NCBI GenBank assembly: GCA_919902735.1 | Contig: CAKKRM010000077.1 | Coordinates: forward strand, 1-64,000 | Reading direction: 5' to 3' | From: Anaerolineales bacterium | Lineage (GTDB): Bacteria; Chloroflexota; Anaerolineae; Anaerolineales; Villigracilaceae | Length of the DNA: 64,000 bases | Shown: piece by piece, positions 16,360 to 24,750 of the stretch | Position numbering within the stretch: position 1 is the first letter of the stretch | Layout of the letters: every line of letters begins with the position of its first letter | Position numbers and translations under genes: made by a program | The notes under the pieces: model-generated | Databases searched by the model: none | Told to the model about the DNA's origin: nothing | What the model saw: the letters and a program-made list of their open reading frames with translations, nothing else

Positions 16360-18705
16360 ATGGAAAAATCATCCGCGCGATGGTGGGATCTTCCCGCTGC
16401 CATCTTTTTATTTTTGGCAATCCTGTTTTCAGCATGGCGGCTGCAATCCACCGATTGGGTGGAGGGGCTTGAACACGTCCGCAACGTGGCGCTGCTTGGA
16501 TTGGTCGTTGGGCTGGCGCTGGGGCAAAGCACATTTCAGAAACGCGGTGTGATCTTTTTATCCATCGGTTATATGCTGGCGGTGTTTACCTGGCAATGGT
16601 TCGGGTACATTGAATTTTCAGCGGAAGAATCCTACCTGGGGAACAGGTTCATCATCCTGGCTGGCAGGCTGTTGACGGGGTCGAGCGAGTTTGCAGCCGG
16701 CAGGCCGGTCAAAGACCCGTTGTTCTTTATCGCCTTATTGTTCATTCCCTTTTGGTGGACCGCGCTGGCAGGAGGATTCCAATTAACCCGCCATGCCAAC
16801 GCGCTGGCCGCTGCCCTGCCCAGCGGAATCCTGATGTTCTTCATTTATTTAAATCATTACACCACCCGCGATTACAACTGGCTGTTCGGCGCGTACCTGT
16901 TCGCGGTCTTGCTCCTGCTTGGGCGCGTCAAATACATCGTGGACCGAAAAAAATGGAGGGAGCAGCGGGTGCAGGTTTCGGCAGAAAGCAGCATGGATTT
17001 CAACAACGCCATCGTGGTGAGCGCGGCGGCGTTGATCCTGGCGGTATGGGCCCTTCCCTACACCCTGCCATTCAACTCGCAAGCCAGGAAAGCCTGGCAG
17101 AGCGTATCTGCAAACTGGTCGGAGAACGAGCGGATGGATAACATGTTTGCCGCGGTAAAAAAGGATAATGTTCCTTCCAGTGATTTTTACCGCAATGAAC
17201 TGCCGCTGGGTACGCGCGCCGCGCAAAGCGAAGCCATTGCTTTTCTGGTATACACGCCGCCTGCCGCGCAGGATTTTCCACGCCTGTATTGGCGGGGACG
17301 AGTTTATGATCAATTTGAAGAGGGGCGCTGGCGAATATCGCAGGTGGAGAACGCCACATATGCCCCGCAGGACGGTGATTTTGAAATCCCTGATTTGAAA
17401 AAACGCTTCAACTTAAACTTTACCTACAGCGTTTATAGAAAAGGGCAGACCATTCTCTATTCGGCGGCGCAACCGATCTGGACGAGCCACCCTGCCAGTA
17501 TTGCGCATGTGGTCATCCCCGGGGAAAATGATGAGGCGGAGATCATGGATATCGTGGCGTTGCAGGCGTCGCCGTATTTGGAAGCGGGGGAAACGTATCA
17601 CACCAGGGCCATGCTTGCCAACCCCACCATCACCGAATTGCGCGAAGCCGGGCGGGAATACCCTGCCTGGGTGACGGATAGATACCTGCAATTGCCCGCG
17701 GATTTTTCGGTGCGCATCCAGGCGCGGGCATTTGACATTACATCCGATTTCGATAATCCATACGACCAGGCCGCCGCCATCACCAGCTACCTGCGCTCGG
17801 AAATTACATACAACCCGCTCATGTCCTTTCCCGAAGGGACGGAAGACCCGCTGGATTATTTTTTATTCGAAGGCAAACAGGGCTTTTGCAATTATTACGC
17901 CAGCGCCGAAGTGCTGATGCTGCGCTCGATTGGCGTGCCGGCGCGGCTGGCCGTGGGGTTTGCGCAGGGCGAACCCAATTTACAAAACACCTTTTACACC
18001 GTGCGCGAACGCGACGCCCATGCCTGGCCCGAAGTATATTTCCCCGGCTATGGCTGGATCGAGTTTGAACCGACGGGCAACCAGGAACCTGTGGAACGTC
18101 CGTTGGAGCGGGAGCAGAAACCTGAAAACGAAAACCCGATCAACAATCCGCTTGAGGTGGAGGCGATTGCCCAGCAGGAACCCCAAACCAACGAAGCCCT
18201 CGAACAATCGCCCGTGGATTTTAGAGCGCGCGCGCAAATCATCCAGCTCGGCATTGCAGGGGGGCTGGGACTGCTGTTTATGATCGCCTTCTTCCTTAAA
18301 CGACGCTACGCCCCAAACATGCGGGCGGCGGCGGTTCTGAAAACGGTGGTTGAACGCAACGGCTGGGAAACCCCCGCCTGGCTGAATCGCTGGACGCTTT
18401 GGACAGCGCTGGCCCCCATCGAAAAATATTTTCACAGTATTAATCTCAGCCTGCGTTGGATGGATGCGCCACAGCCTGTTCACGCCACCCCCGCAGAACG
18501 CGCGGGCATTCTTCAAAATCTTATTCCTTCGGCATTCGAGCCGATTGAAATTTTATTACGTGAATATCAAGCCACCTTGTTTAGTAAACGCATGGGCAGC
18601 GTCAGGTCGGCCCGCCGCGCGGCATGGAAGATTCTCCAGCAAACCTTGTCTACACGTCTAAAAATCTTCATCTTAGGATACAATTACGGAGTATCGCAAA
18701 AATAA
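16360..18705 (+). CDS. TgpA-like membrane transglutaminase (DUF3488/transglutaminase core)
   Basis: The 781-residue protein resembles TgpA. It has a cluster of membrane segments in the first 240 residues, an extracytoplasmic region with the transglutaminase/protease core, another membrane segment near residue 640 and a cytoplasmic DUF4129-like tail. Catalytic Cys510 (QGFCNYYASAEVLMLRS in outline) and His554 (DAHAWPEVYFPGYGWIEF) are present. The third residue of the triad, normally Asp in EFDPT, reads Glu in EFEPT. Such proteins often sit near MoxR ATPases and DUF58 proteins; neither is here. Start chosen from the promoter spacing. Confidence 0.88.
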   Translation: MEKSSARWWDLPAAIFLFLAILFSAWRLQSTDWVEGLEHVRNVALLGLVVGLALGQSTFQKRGVIFLSIGYMLAVFTWQWFGYIEFSAEESYLGNRFIILAGRLLTGSSEFAAGRPVKDPLFFIALLFIPFWWTALAGGFQLTRHANALAAALPSGILMFFIYLNHYTTRDYNWLFGAYLFAVLLLLGRVKYIVDRKKWREQRVQVSAESSMDFNNAIVVSAAALILAVWALPYTLPFNSQARKAWQSVSANWSENERMDNMFAAVKKDNVPSSDFYRNELPLGTRAAQSEAIAFLVYTPPAAQDFPRLYWRGRVYDQFEEGRWRISQVENATYAPQDGDFEIPDLKKRFNLNFTYSVYRKGQTILYSAAQPIWTSHPASIAHVVIPGENDEAEIMDIVALQASPYLEAGETYHTRAMLANPTITELREAGREYPAWVTDRYLQLPADFSVRIQARAFDITSDFDNPYDQAAAITSYLRSEITYNPLMSFPEGTEDPLDYFLFEGKQGFCNYYASAEVLMLRSIGVPARLAVGFAQGEPNLQNTFYTVRERDAHAWPEVYFPGYGWIEFEPTGNQEPVERPLEREQKPENENPINNPLEVEAIAQQEPQTNEALEQSPVDFRARAQIIQLGIAGGLGLLFMIAFFLKRRYAPNMRAAAVLKTVVERNGWETPAWLNRWTLWTALAPIEKYFHSINLSLRWMDAPQPVHATPAERAGILQNLIPSAFEPIEILLREYQATLFSKRMGSVRSARRAAWKILQQTLSTRLKIFILGYNYGVSQK

Positions 18706-18758
18706 CTAAACCAGTACTCGAATTTTCACTCATAATTTCGCCAAAAAGTTAGTAAATT

Positions 18759-20546
18759 ATGCTGCAAGCGATAGAAAAAAAGGCGAGAAAGCATCGCATC
18801 AGACCCTTTTCAACCTGCCAATTGGTATCCTTTATGACCTCTGAACAAACACGCCCCCGAACCCTGCACGACCAACTGCTTGCCCTCAGCACCCAGGCGG
18901 GAAAGATTCGCACTGAGTTGGAAGCAGGCAAATCAAAACTTCCCAAAGATACAACGGAAGAACTGCGTATCCTGCAAACGTCCCTGATCCAAATGGCCGA
19001 AGGGATGGAGGTATCCCAACGCGAAAACAGCAACATGCTGGCGCTGGCCGATGTGGGACAGGTCATCAATTCATCGCTGGAACTCGATGAAGTTCTGCGC
19101 ATCGTGATGGACAACATCGTGCGCCTCACCAAGGCCGAACGCGGCTTTCTCATGCTGCGCGATGACAAAGGCCAAATGGCCATCCGCATGGGACGCAATT
19201 GGGAAATGGAATCCATCAATTCATCCGAGAAGAACGTCAGCCGCACGGTGGTACAGCGCGTGATCGACTCGGGCGAAGCCATCGTCACCACCAACGCGCA
19301 GGAAGACCAGCGCTTTTTGGGGCAGGAAAGCATCGTGGCCTTCAACCTGCGTTCCATTTTATGCGTGCCGCTTAAAGTAAAAAATGAACTCATCGGCGTG
19401 ATCTATGCCGACAACCGCATCCGCACGGGCATCTTTGCAGAGACCGAACGCGACCTGCTGGCTGCGTTTTCAAACCAGGCCGCCGTTGCCATCGAGAACG
19501 CGCGCCTGTTCTCCTCGCTCAAACAAACCCTCGAAGAAGTAACCGGCCTCAAGAACCTGATGGATAACGTCTTCGCATCCATTGCCAGCGGCGTGATCAC
19601 TGCGGATTTTCAAGACAAGGTGACGCTTGCCAACAAAGCCGCGGAAAATATCCTCGGCGCCGCTTCGATTGACATCATCGGTCATTATCTTAACGAGGCG
19701 CTTGCTTCTGTTTCGAGTGAGCTGGGTCCGCATCTGATTCAGGTCCGCGATACAGACAAAGCCATCGTAGACCTTGAGATCAGCCACATCCTCCCCAACC
19801 GCGGCGCAGTAGACTGGCGTTTGAATCTCTCTCCGCTCAAAGACGCAGGACAGAAAACCCAGGGCGTGGCGATTGTCCTCGACGACCTCACAGAACGAAA
19901 GAAGCTGGAAGCGCAGCGCCGCCTCTTCGAGCGCATGGTCTCCCCCGCTGTCATCGAACAGCTTGACCCGAACAGCCTGCAACTCGGCGGCAAACGCACA
20001 AACATCAGCGTGCTGTTCGCAGACATCCGCGGCTTCACAACCTACAGCGAAAGCCTCGCGCCAGAAAAACTGGTTTTCATTTTGAACCGCTACCTGGCCG
20101 CCATGGCCGAAGCCGTGCTCGCGCAGGAAGGCACCATCGACAAGTTCATGGGCGACGCCATCATGGCCTGGTTCAACGCCCCCGTGCCCCAGCCAGACCA
20201 TACCCTGCGAGCCGTAAAAACCGCGCTGGCCATCCGCGAATCGGTGGAGAATTTATACAAGGAACTGCCAGCCGATTCACACCTTGCCTTCGGCGTGGGC
20301 ATTCATTACGGCGACGCCGTGCTCGGTTTGATCGGCACCGAAAAACGCCTGGAATACACCGCCATCAGTGACAGCGTGAACACGGCCAAACGCATTCAGG
20401 AAAACTCTGGCAGGAACCAGATCCTCATCAGCAGGGAAGCCTACGAGCGCGTGAAAAAAGATGTGGAAGCGAAACCCCACGCAGATATGAGCGTGAAAGG
20501 CAAGACCCAGCCGATAGCGGTGTTCGAGGTGCTGGGGTTGAAGTGA
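18759..20546 (+). CDS. GAF-PAS class III adenylate/guanylate cyclase
   Basis: The order is an N-terminal helical segment, a GAF domain (about residues 75-240, with RGFLMLRDDKGQMA and ILCVPLKVKNELIGVIYADN), a PAS domain (about 255-375, ending VLDDLTERKKLEAQRR), then a class III cyclase domain (about 380-560). Metal-binding VLFADIRGFTTYSE and FMGDAIMAWFN and the catalytic YTAISDSVNTAKRIQ are intact, so it should make cAMP or cGMP. It is soluble, with no membrane segment. No clear ribosome binding site is seen; a second ATG at 18834 (MTSEQTRPRTLHDQ) is an alternative start. Confidence 0.9.
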   Translation: MLQAIEKKARKHRIRPFSTCQLVSFMTSEQTRPRTLHDQLLALSTQAGKIRTELEAGKSKLPKDTTEELRILQTSLIQMAEGMEVSQRENSNMLALADVGQVINSSLELDEVLRIVMDNIVRLTKAERGFLMLRDDKGQMAIRMGRNWEMESINSSEKNVSRTVVQRVIDSGEAIVTTNAQEDQRFLGQESIVAFNLRSILCVPLKVKNELIGVIYADNRIRTGIFAETERDLLAAFSNQAAVAIENARLFSSLKQTLEEVTGLKNLMDNVFASIASGVITADFQDKVTLANKAAENILGAASIDIIGHYLNEALASVSSELGPHLIQVRDTDKAIVDLEISHILPNRGAVDWRLNLSPLKDAGQKTQGVAIVLDDLTERKKLEAQRRLFERMVSPAVIEQLDPNSLQLGGKRTNISVLFADIRGFTTYSESLAPEKLVFILNRYLAAMAEAVLAQEGTIDKFMGDAIMAWFNAPVPQPDHTLRAVKTALAIRESVENLYKELPADSHLAFGVGIHYGDAVLGLIGTEKRLEYTAISDSVNTAKRIQENSGRNQILISREAYERVKKDVEAKPHADMSVKGKTQPIAVFEVLGLK

Positions 20547-20636
20547 GGGGGTTGGAGAATTAGAGAATTAGAGAGTAGAGACTGGAGATTGGGCTTCCGA
20601 GGTGAAAATGACCTCGGAAGTTTTTTGTTGTGTGCC

Positions 20637-20728
20637 ATGTCGTTGCGAGGGCGCTCTTGTTCCGCATGTTTTCGCGGCCCGAAGCAATCTCTTGTTTCCG
20701 CAGGGAAAACCGCTCGCAATGACATCTA
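20637..20728. repeat. GAAGCAATCTC-type palindromic repeat, diverged copy
   Basis: It begins catgtcgttgcgagggcgct, contains cgaagcaatctcttg, and ends cgctcgcaatgacat. It lies immediately upstream of the promoter region of the NACHT-FGE gene. Confidence 0.8.
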
Positions 20729-20801
20729 CTCGAAATGACAATTGGGTGGGGGTAAAATACAGCAGGTAAAAACGATTCAGACCCAACCAGTGAGGCAAAG
20801 C

Positions 20802-23800
20802 ATGGACATTCCCCAATTGGTGATAGACGCCGCAAGAATTTTGACGCCCTTTCTGCCCTATCTTTTGAAAGGCGCAAAGACTGCCGCGCAGAAAGCGTTT
20901 GAAGAAGCGGGCCGGGAATTCGCGGAATCGGCCTGGAAGCAAGCCGAGACCTTGTGGGAAAAGGTAAAACCGAAAGCGGATGCCAGCCCCGAAACCAAAA
21001 AGGCGCTCGAACGCGTGGCCGAAAAGCCCGAAGAAAAACGCGCAAACCTGCTCGAATTTCAATTCGAGGATATGTTCAACGAAGACCCGATCTTTGCCGA
21101 GCAGGTGGAACAAATCATCCGTGCGGGAGACGGCAGCTTGGTGGTGGGCAGGGATGCAAACTACAGTAAATTTGCGATGGGGCAAAACCCGCAGGTGGCG
21201 GATACCATCATTAATATTCATCGCGAAAAGACCCCGCCCGCTTCCTTTTCCGTGGAACAGTTGACACATGAATACCTGCAAACCCTTGCCGCAGAATGTG
21301 AGAAATTGCCGCTCGGCACAATTCATGTCACCCTTGAAAAAGCCGAACACGAAGCCTCCATTTCTTTGGAGGATGTTTATATTGACCTGGACATTCGCCC
21401 TCGCACGCGCGGACAACAAAAAGAGAAAGAGATGGAAGCCGCAGAACGCGAGCCGCAGCGCATTCCCATCGCACAGGCGTTGGAAGATGAAAAATTGCGC
21501 CGCGTGGTTTTGTTGGGAGAGGCAGGTTCAGGCAAGACAACCTGCGTTCATTACCTAACGATTGCGCTTGCCGCGATTCAGCAAAATGTAATCGCGAAAA
21601 AGCCCCTGCCCAAGGATTCGACGCTGGCGCGTTATTTTCCGATCCGCCTGATTTTGCGCGACGTGACGATTCCGACAGATATAAAAACAGACGGTGTGGA
21701 TATTCTTTGGAATGCCTTGCGCGCAGACCTGGCAAAAAAAATCGGCAAAGAGCAGGCGGACCAACTCTTTCCCCATCTGCAAAAGCGCATCAAAACCACG
21801 CCCTGCCTGATTATGCTGGACGGTTTGGATGAAGTGCCAGAATCGGAAGAACGCCGCCCGCGTTTATTGGAAGCGATTGAAAATTTTGCCGCCCCTCTCA
21901 AACAAAGCATTGTGATAGTGACGGCCAGGCCCTACGCCTACGACAACCCCAAATGGCATTTGCCGCATTTTGAAATACTTGACCTGCTGGATTTCAGTTC
22001 CGAACAGATCGAGAGTTTCATTTCCCGTTTCTATGATTCCGTGCAAGTCGTGAAAAACTGGGACGACGCGCTGGTTGCATTGCGAAAAAGCGGATTAAAC
22101 GAGGCCGTCCAAAGCAGGGAATATTTATACAAACTGGCGGAACGCCCCCTGTTATTAACCCTGATCGCCTCTGTGGATAGCAGCGGCTCGCAACTACCCG
22201 AAGGCCGCGCCGAATTATACAAGGAGACCATTGACCTGTTACTGCAACGCTGGCATCGGAGAAAGGAAAACAGCGTTACCGAACAGGAAATTGTCAAGTT
22301 CTTTTCAACGGACTCCAGCAAGGTTCTTGACATCCTGCAAAAACTCGCCTACAAAGTACACGAAAGGCAGGGCCGGGAATCGAAACCCAATGAGCAGGCT
22401 CCCGCCGACATTGACAGGGACGAAATCTGGGCCGCTTTTTCCCCTTCCCTGCCGAAAGACATCGATATGGACTCGCTGTTGAACTTTTTGGAAAAACGCG
22501 CGGGGCTGCTTTTGGATCGCGGGGAAGGGATTTATGTTTTCCCGCATCGCTCTTTTCAGGAATACCTTGCCGCAGGGTTTTTGAACACGCAGTCGGACGA
22601 AAAATTTCATCTCGACGCAATCTTTCGTAGTGAATCGAAATGGTGGCGTGAAGTGGTTCTGCTTGGCATTGCCCGAATGTTGCCCAACTTAAAAAACGCC
22701 GCCGATGAAGTGAATGCGCTTGCGCCATGCGATATCGAAAAAATGGAACAGGAAATTACCCCAACCGACTGGCAAGCCGCCGCGCTGGCAGGGCAAGCCC
22801 TGCTCGAAATACGCTTGAAAGAAAAAGGCGGCGACCAGATAAAGTACAAGACCATCATCAAGCGAGTTGTAAACTGGCTCGTTCAACTGCTCGAACAAAA
22901 CGCCCTCACCCCGCGCGAACGCGCCGAAGCGGGAGATACCCTCGCCAAACTGAGTGACCCGCGCATTGGCGTAACAAACGATTTCCTTTTTTGCGAAATC
23001 CCCGCAGGCAAATTCTGGATGGGCAGCAAGGAAGGCGAGAAAGATTCTCAGAAAAGTGAAACCCCACAATTCGAGTACAACATTCCCAACAATTATTTCA
23101 TGTCGCGTTACCCGATCACCAACGCGCAATTTGACCTGTTCGTAAAAGCGGACGGGTATAAGATCGAAAATTATTGGGGCGAAGCAAAACAGGCAGGCTA
23201 TTGGAGCGCGGATGGATTCAAAGGCAGATATGATGATCAAGCCAGAAATGAGCCTGTCGATTATGGAGCGCCATTTAACTTATCCAACCATCCCGTCGTG
23301 GGCGTGACGTGGTACGAATCGGCGGCGTTTTGCAGATGGCTGACAAACCAGTTTCAAGTTTCAAGTTCCAGGTTTCAGGTTTACGACCCAAAAACTCATT
23401 CTATTTTTGAAGATGACAGTCTGAAATCCAAAATCGTCAATCGTAAATATGAAATCCGCCTGCCCACTGAAGCCGAATGGGAACAAGCTGCACGCGCAGG
23501 AAAAAATAAGCCCTACCCCTGGGACGATGAGATCACGCCCGGCCATGCAAATTATTCAGACACTCAACTCAATGTTACCAGCGCGGTGGGTGCATTTCCT
23601 TTAGGTGTGAACGGTTATGGTTTGCTCGACATGAGCGGCAATGTTTACGAATGGTGCGCCACTGAATGGCTTGACGACTACAATGATTATTTGAATAAGG
23701 AAAACAACAAGCCTGAAGGCGATGGTCTCCGTGTGTTGCGCGGGGGTTCGTTCTACTATAATGATGGGCGCGTGCGGTGCGCCTTTCGTGACTGGCTCAA

Positions 23801-23870
23801 CCCGCACTACAGGAACCACTTCATCGGTTTTCGTGTGGTGGTGTGTGCGGTGTTCTCCCATTTTTCCTAA
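20802..23870 (+). CDS. NACHT ATPase with DGR-type variable FGE domain
   Basis: I start at the ATG at 20802 (MDIPQLVIDAARILTPFLPY), which has GAGG six bases upstream; the frame opens earlier only at a TTG. The 1022-residue protein has a helical N-terminus, a glycine motif AGDGSLVVGRDANYSKFAMG (about residues 114-133), a NACHT ATPase (Walker A GEAGSGKTT near 239, Walker B LIMLDGLDEV near 340), a helical stretch, and an FGE-sulfatase/C-type-lectin-fold domain from about 731. The last 45 residues (RGGSFYYND..IGFRVVV) look like a DGR variable region. Seven-base repeats are read in frame inside the FGE domain. The next gene is avd. I infer an NLR-like sensor with a diversifiable binding face. Confidence 0.9.
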   Translation: MDIPQLVIDAARILTPFLPYLLKGAKTAAQKAFEEAGREFAESAWKQAETLWEKVKPKADASPETKKALERVAEKPEEKRANLLEFQFEDMFNEDPIFAEQVEQIIRAGDGSLVVGRDANYSKFAMGQNPQVADTIINIHREKTPPASFSVEQLTHEYLQTLAAECEKLPLGTIHVTLEKAEHEASISLEDVYIDLDIRPRTRGQQKEKEMEAAEREPQRIPIAQALEDEKLRRVVLLGEAGSGKTTCVHYLTIALAAIQQNVIAKKPLPKDSTLARYFPIRLILRDVTIPTDIKTDGVDILWNALRADLAKKIGKEQADQLFPHLQKRIKTTPCLIMLDGLDEVPESEERRPRLLEAIENFAAPLKQSIVIVTARPYAYDNPKWHLPHFEILDLLDFSSEQIESFISRFYDSVQVVKNWDDALVALRKSGLNEAVQSREYLYKLAERPLLLTLIASVDSSGSQLPEGRAELYKETIDLLLQRWHRRKENSVTEQEIVKFFSTDSSKVLDILQKLAYKVHERQGRESKPNEQAPADIDRDEIWAAFSPSLPKDIDMDSLLNFLEKRAGLLLDRGEGIYVFPHRSFQEYLAAGFLNTQSDEKFHLDAIFRSESKWWREVVLLGIARMLPNLKNAADEVNALAPCDIEKMEQEITPTDWQAAALAGQALLEIRLKEKGGDQIKYKTIIKRVVNWLVQLLEQNALTPRERAEAGDTLAKLSDPRIGVTNDFLFCEIPAGKFWMGSKEGEKDSQKSETPQFEYNIPNNYFMSRYPITNAQFDLFVKADGYKIENYWGEAKQAGYWSADGFKGRYDDQARNEPVDYGAPFNLSNHPVVGVTWYESAAFCRWLTNQFQVSSSRFQVYDPKTHSIFEDDSLKSKIVNRKYEIRLPTEAEWEQAARAGKNKPYPWDDEITPGHANYSDTQLNVTSAVGAFPLGVNGYGLLDMSGNVYEWCATEWLDDYNDYLNKENNKPEGDGLRVLRGGSFYYNDGRVRCAFRDWLNPHYRNHFIGFRVVVCAVFSHFS
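23351..23381. repeat. In-frame seven-base repeats inside the FGE domain
   Basis: Four consecutive units (gtttcaa, gtttcaa, gttccag, gtttcag) are read as QFQVSSSRFQV. They sit between CRWLTN and IRLPTEAEW, which are nearly adjacent in ordinary FGE domains. Confidence 0.8.
23742..23837 (+). other. Candidate DGR variable region (VR)
   Basis: The variable positions between the fixed RGGS and IGFRVV are encoded mostly by codons that end in C or T and could all derive from AAC or AAT by changing only A: TTC, TAC, TAT, AAT, GAT, TTT, GAC, CTC, AAC, CAC, TAC, AAC, CAC, TTC. That is the mark left by adenine-specific mutagenic retrohoming. The position at the very 3' end of an FGE/C-type-lectin gene, followed by avd, fits the class. 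No template copy was found in the window. Confidence 0.7.
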
Positions 23871-23924
23871 ACTCTGATTCTCTGGAAACTCTGAATCTCT
23901 GGCGTCTCTGATTCTTTGGGGGGT

Positions 23925-23945
23925 ATGGGGGGCTATGCCCCCCAT
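23925..23945. promoter_or_regulatory. Perfect GC hairpin between VR and avd
   Basis: ATGGGGGGC and GCCCCCCAT pair perfectly over nine bases around a three-base loop. In the Bordetella phage DGR a GC hairpin just 3' of the VR promotes retrohoming; this one sits about 85 bases past the VR. It could instead be a terminator, but no T-run follows directly (an A7-T6 block comes a few bases later). Confidence 0.55.
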
Positions 23946-23972
23946 TACTTAAAAAAATTTTTTGGAGAAACT

Positions 23973-24317
23973 ATGGCTCAAACAGAAATGCCCATCTTTA
24001 CCCGCACCTTTGATTTCCTAACCTGGCTGTTGCCCGCCACAAATCACTTCCCCACTGCGCACAGGCATACTTTTACGAAACGCCTGCTGGACGCCGCCTT
24101 TGACCTGCGCGAACAGTTGGAAGCCGCAAATCACCGTATGGGCAAGGAGCGGCTGGATTATCTCAAAGCGGCGGATGAATCTCTTGATAAAATAAGAACC
24201 TACCTGCGCCTTGCCGCAGGCTGGGCCTGGCTCAACAAGGGGCAATATTTGCATGTTTCGCAAATGGTGGCTGAAATTGGCCGCCTGCTTGGCGGTTGGA
24301 AAAAGGTAACTCAATAA
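23973..24317 (+). CDS. avd: DGR accessory variability determinant Avd
   Basis: Avd is a small four-helix-bundle protein that forms a pentamer, binds the DGR reverse transcriptase and template RNA, and is needed for mutagenic retrohoming. The 114-residue protein matches the family along its length. It has FLTWLLPATNHFPTAHRHTF in helix 1, a long helix with LLDAAFDLREQLEAA, the LDYLKAADESLDKIRTYLRL segment, and the C-terminal VAEIGRLLGGWKK, which closely parallels VAEVGRILGSW-type ends of known Avd proteins. A good ribosome binding site (GGAG, five bases) precedes the ATG. It follows the NACHT-FGE gene in the order target-hairpin-avd, but no template repeat or reverse transcriptase follows. Confidence 0.85.
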   Translation: MAQTEMPIFTRTFDFLTWLLPATNHFPTAHRHTFTKRLLDAAFDLREQLEAANHRMGKERLDYLKAADESLDKIRTYLRLAAGWAWLNKGQYLHVSQMVAEIGRLLGGWKKVTQ

Positions 24318-24369
24318 TTCACCTTACGCAATCCGCTCTGCAGGGTGGGATACTTGCCCAAAACATCTA

Positions 24370-24420
24370 ACGCAAAGACGCGAAGGCCCAAAGGGAAATA
24401 AAACTTCGCGTCTTTGCGGC
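24370..24420. repeat. Inverted repeat, CGCAAAGACGCGAAG family
   Basis: AACGCAAAGACGCGAAG and CTTCGCGTCTTTGCGG are almost perfect reverse complements around an 18-base centre. Confidence 0.8.
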
Positions 24421-24504
24421 TTGGCGTTAAAATTTTCGGCAAAGAGTTCTTCCGTGCGTAAGGTCAGTTATTAACTCACCTTACGCAGTTTTGAGAAAAA
24501 GTGA

Positions 24505-24607
24505 TGTCGTTGCGAGCCGCGCACTTGGTTTTAGCGGCGAAGCAATCTCCGAGACGGCTAGGAGATTGCTTCGGACAAAGAACAAGAGCGTCCTCGCAAC
24601 GACATAC
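24505..24607. repeat. GAAGCAATCTCC-type palindromic repeat, diverged copy
   Basis: The ends are gatgtcgttgcgag and ctcgcaacgacatac, with gaagcaatctccgag / aggagattgcttc as an inner inverted pair. Confidence 0.85.
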
Positions 24608-24643
24608 CATTACTGCGTAAGGTCAGTTAGTAATAGTAAAAAA

Positions 24644-24698
24644 CGTCCCGAAGGTTGCCGCCAGACGCTTAAATTGCTCGAAATAAACCTTCGGGACG
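24644..24698. repeat. CGTCCCGAAGG / CCTTCGGGACG inverted repeat, copy 1
   Basis: ACGTCCCGAAGGTT and AAACCTTCGGGACG are separated by about 27 bases. A second copy lies at 42453-42505. Confidence 0.8.
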
Positions 24699-24750
24699 GC
24701 GCTTGCGTCAACTGCCCACTGATCACTGATCACTGCCCACTGATCCCTTT

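Larger units (their letters stand above)
24318..24750. other. Repeat cluster where a DGR template and RT would be expected
   Basis: No gene is visible. The stretch is a mosaic of repeats. It holds an inverted repeat (24370-24420), short gcgtaaggtcagtta units near 24455-24480 and 24614-24630, a GAAGCAATCTCC-type element (24505-24607), a CGTCCCGAAGG/CCTTCGGGACG inverted pair (24644-24698), and seven-base ctgatca units (24715-24745). There is no AAC-rich sequence resembling the VR and no reverse-transcriptase fragment in either strand. Confidence 0.75.

Noticed and set aside
20802-23870. Sulfatase-activating formylglycine-generating enzyme
   Set aside because: The FGE fold is present, but the C-terminal catalytic cysteine pair is not; the NACHT fusion and adjacent avd point to a binding domain.
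24318-24750. DGR template repeat or degraded reverse transcriptase
   Set aside because: No AAC-rich sequence similar to the VR and no RT motif such as YxDD in any frame; the stretch is explained by short repeats.
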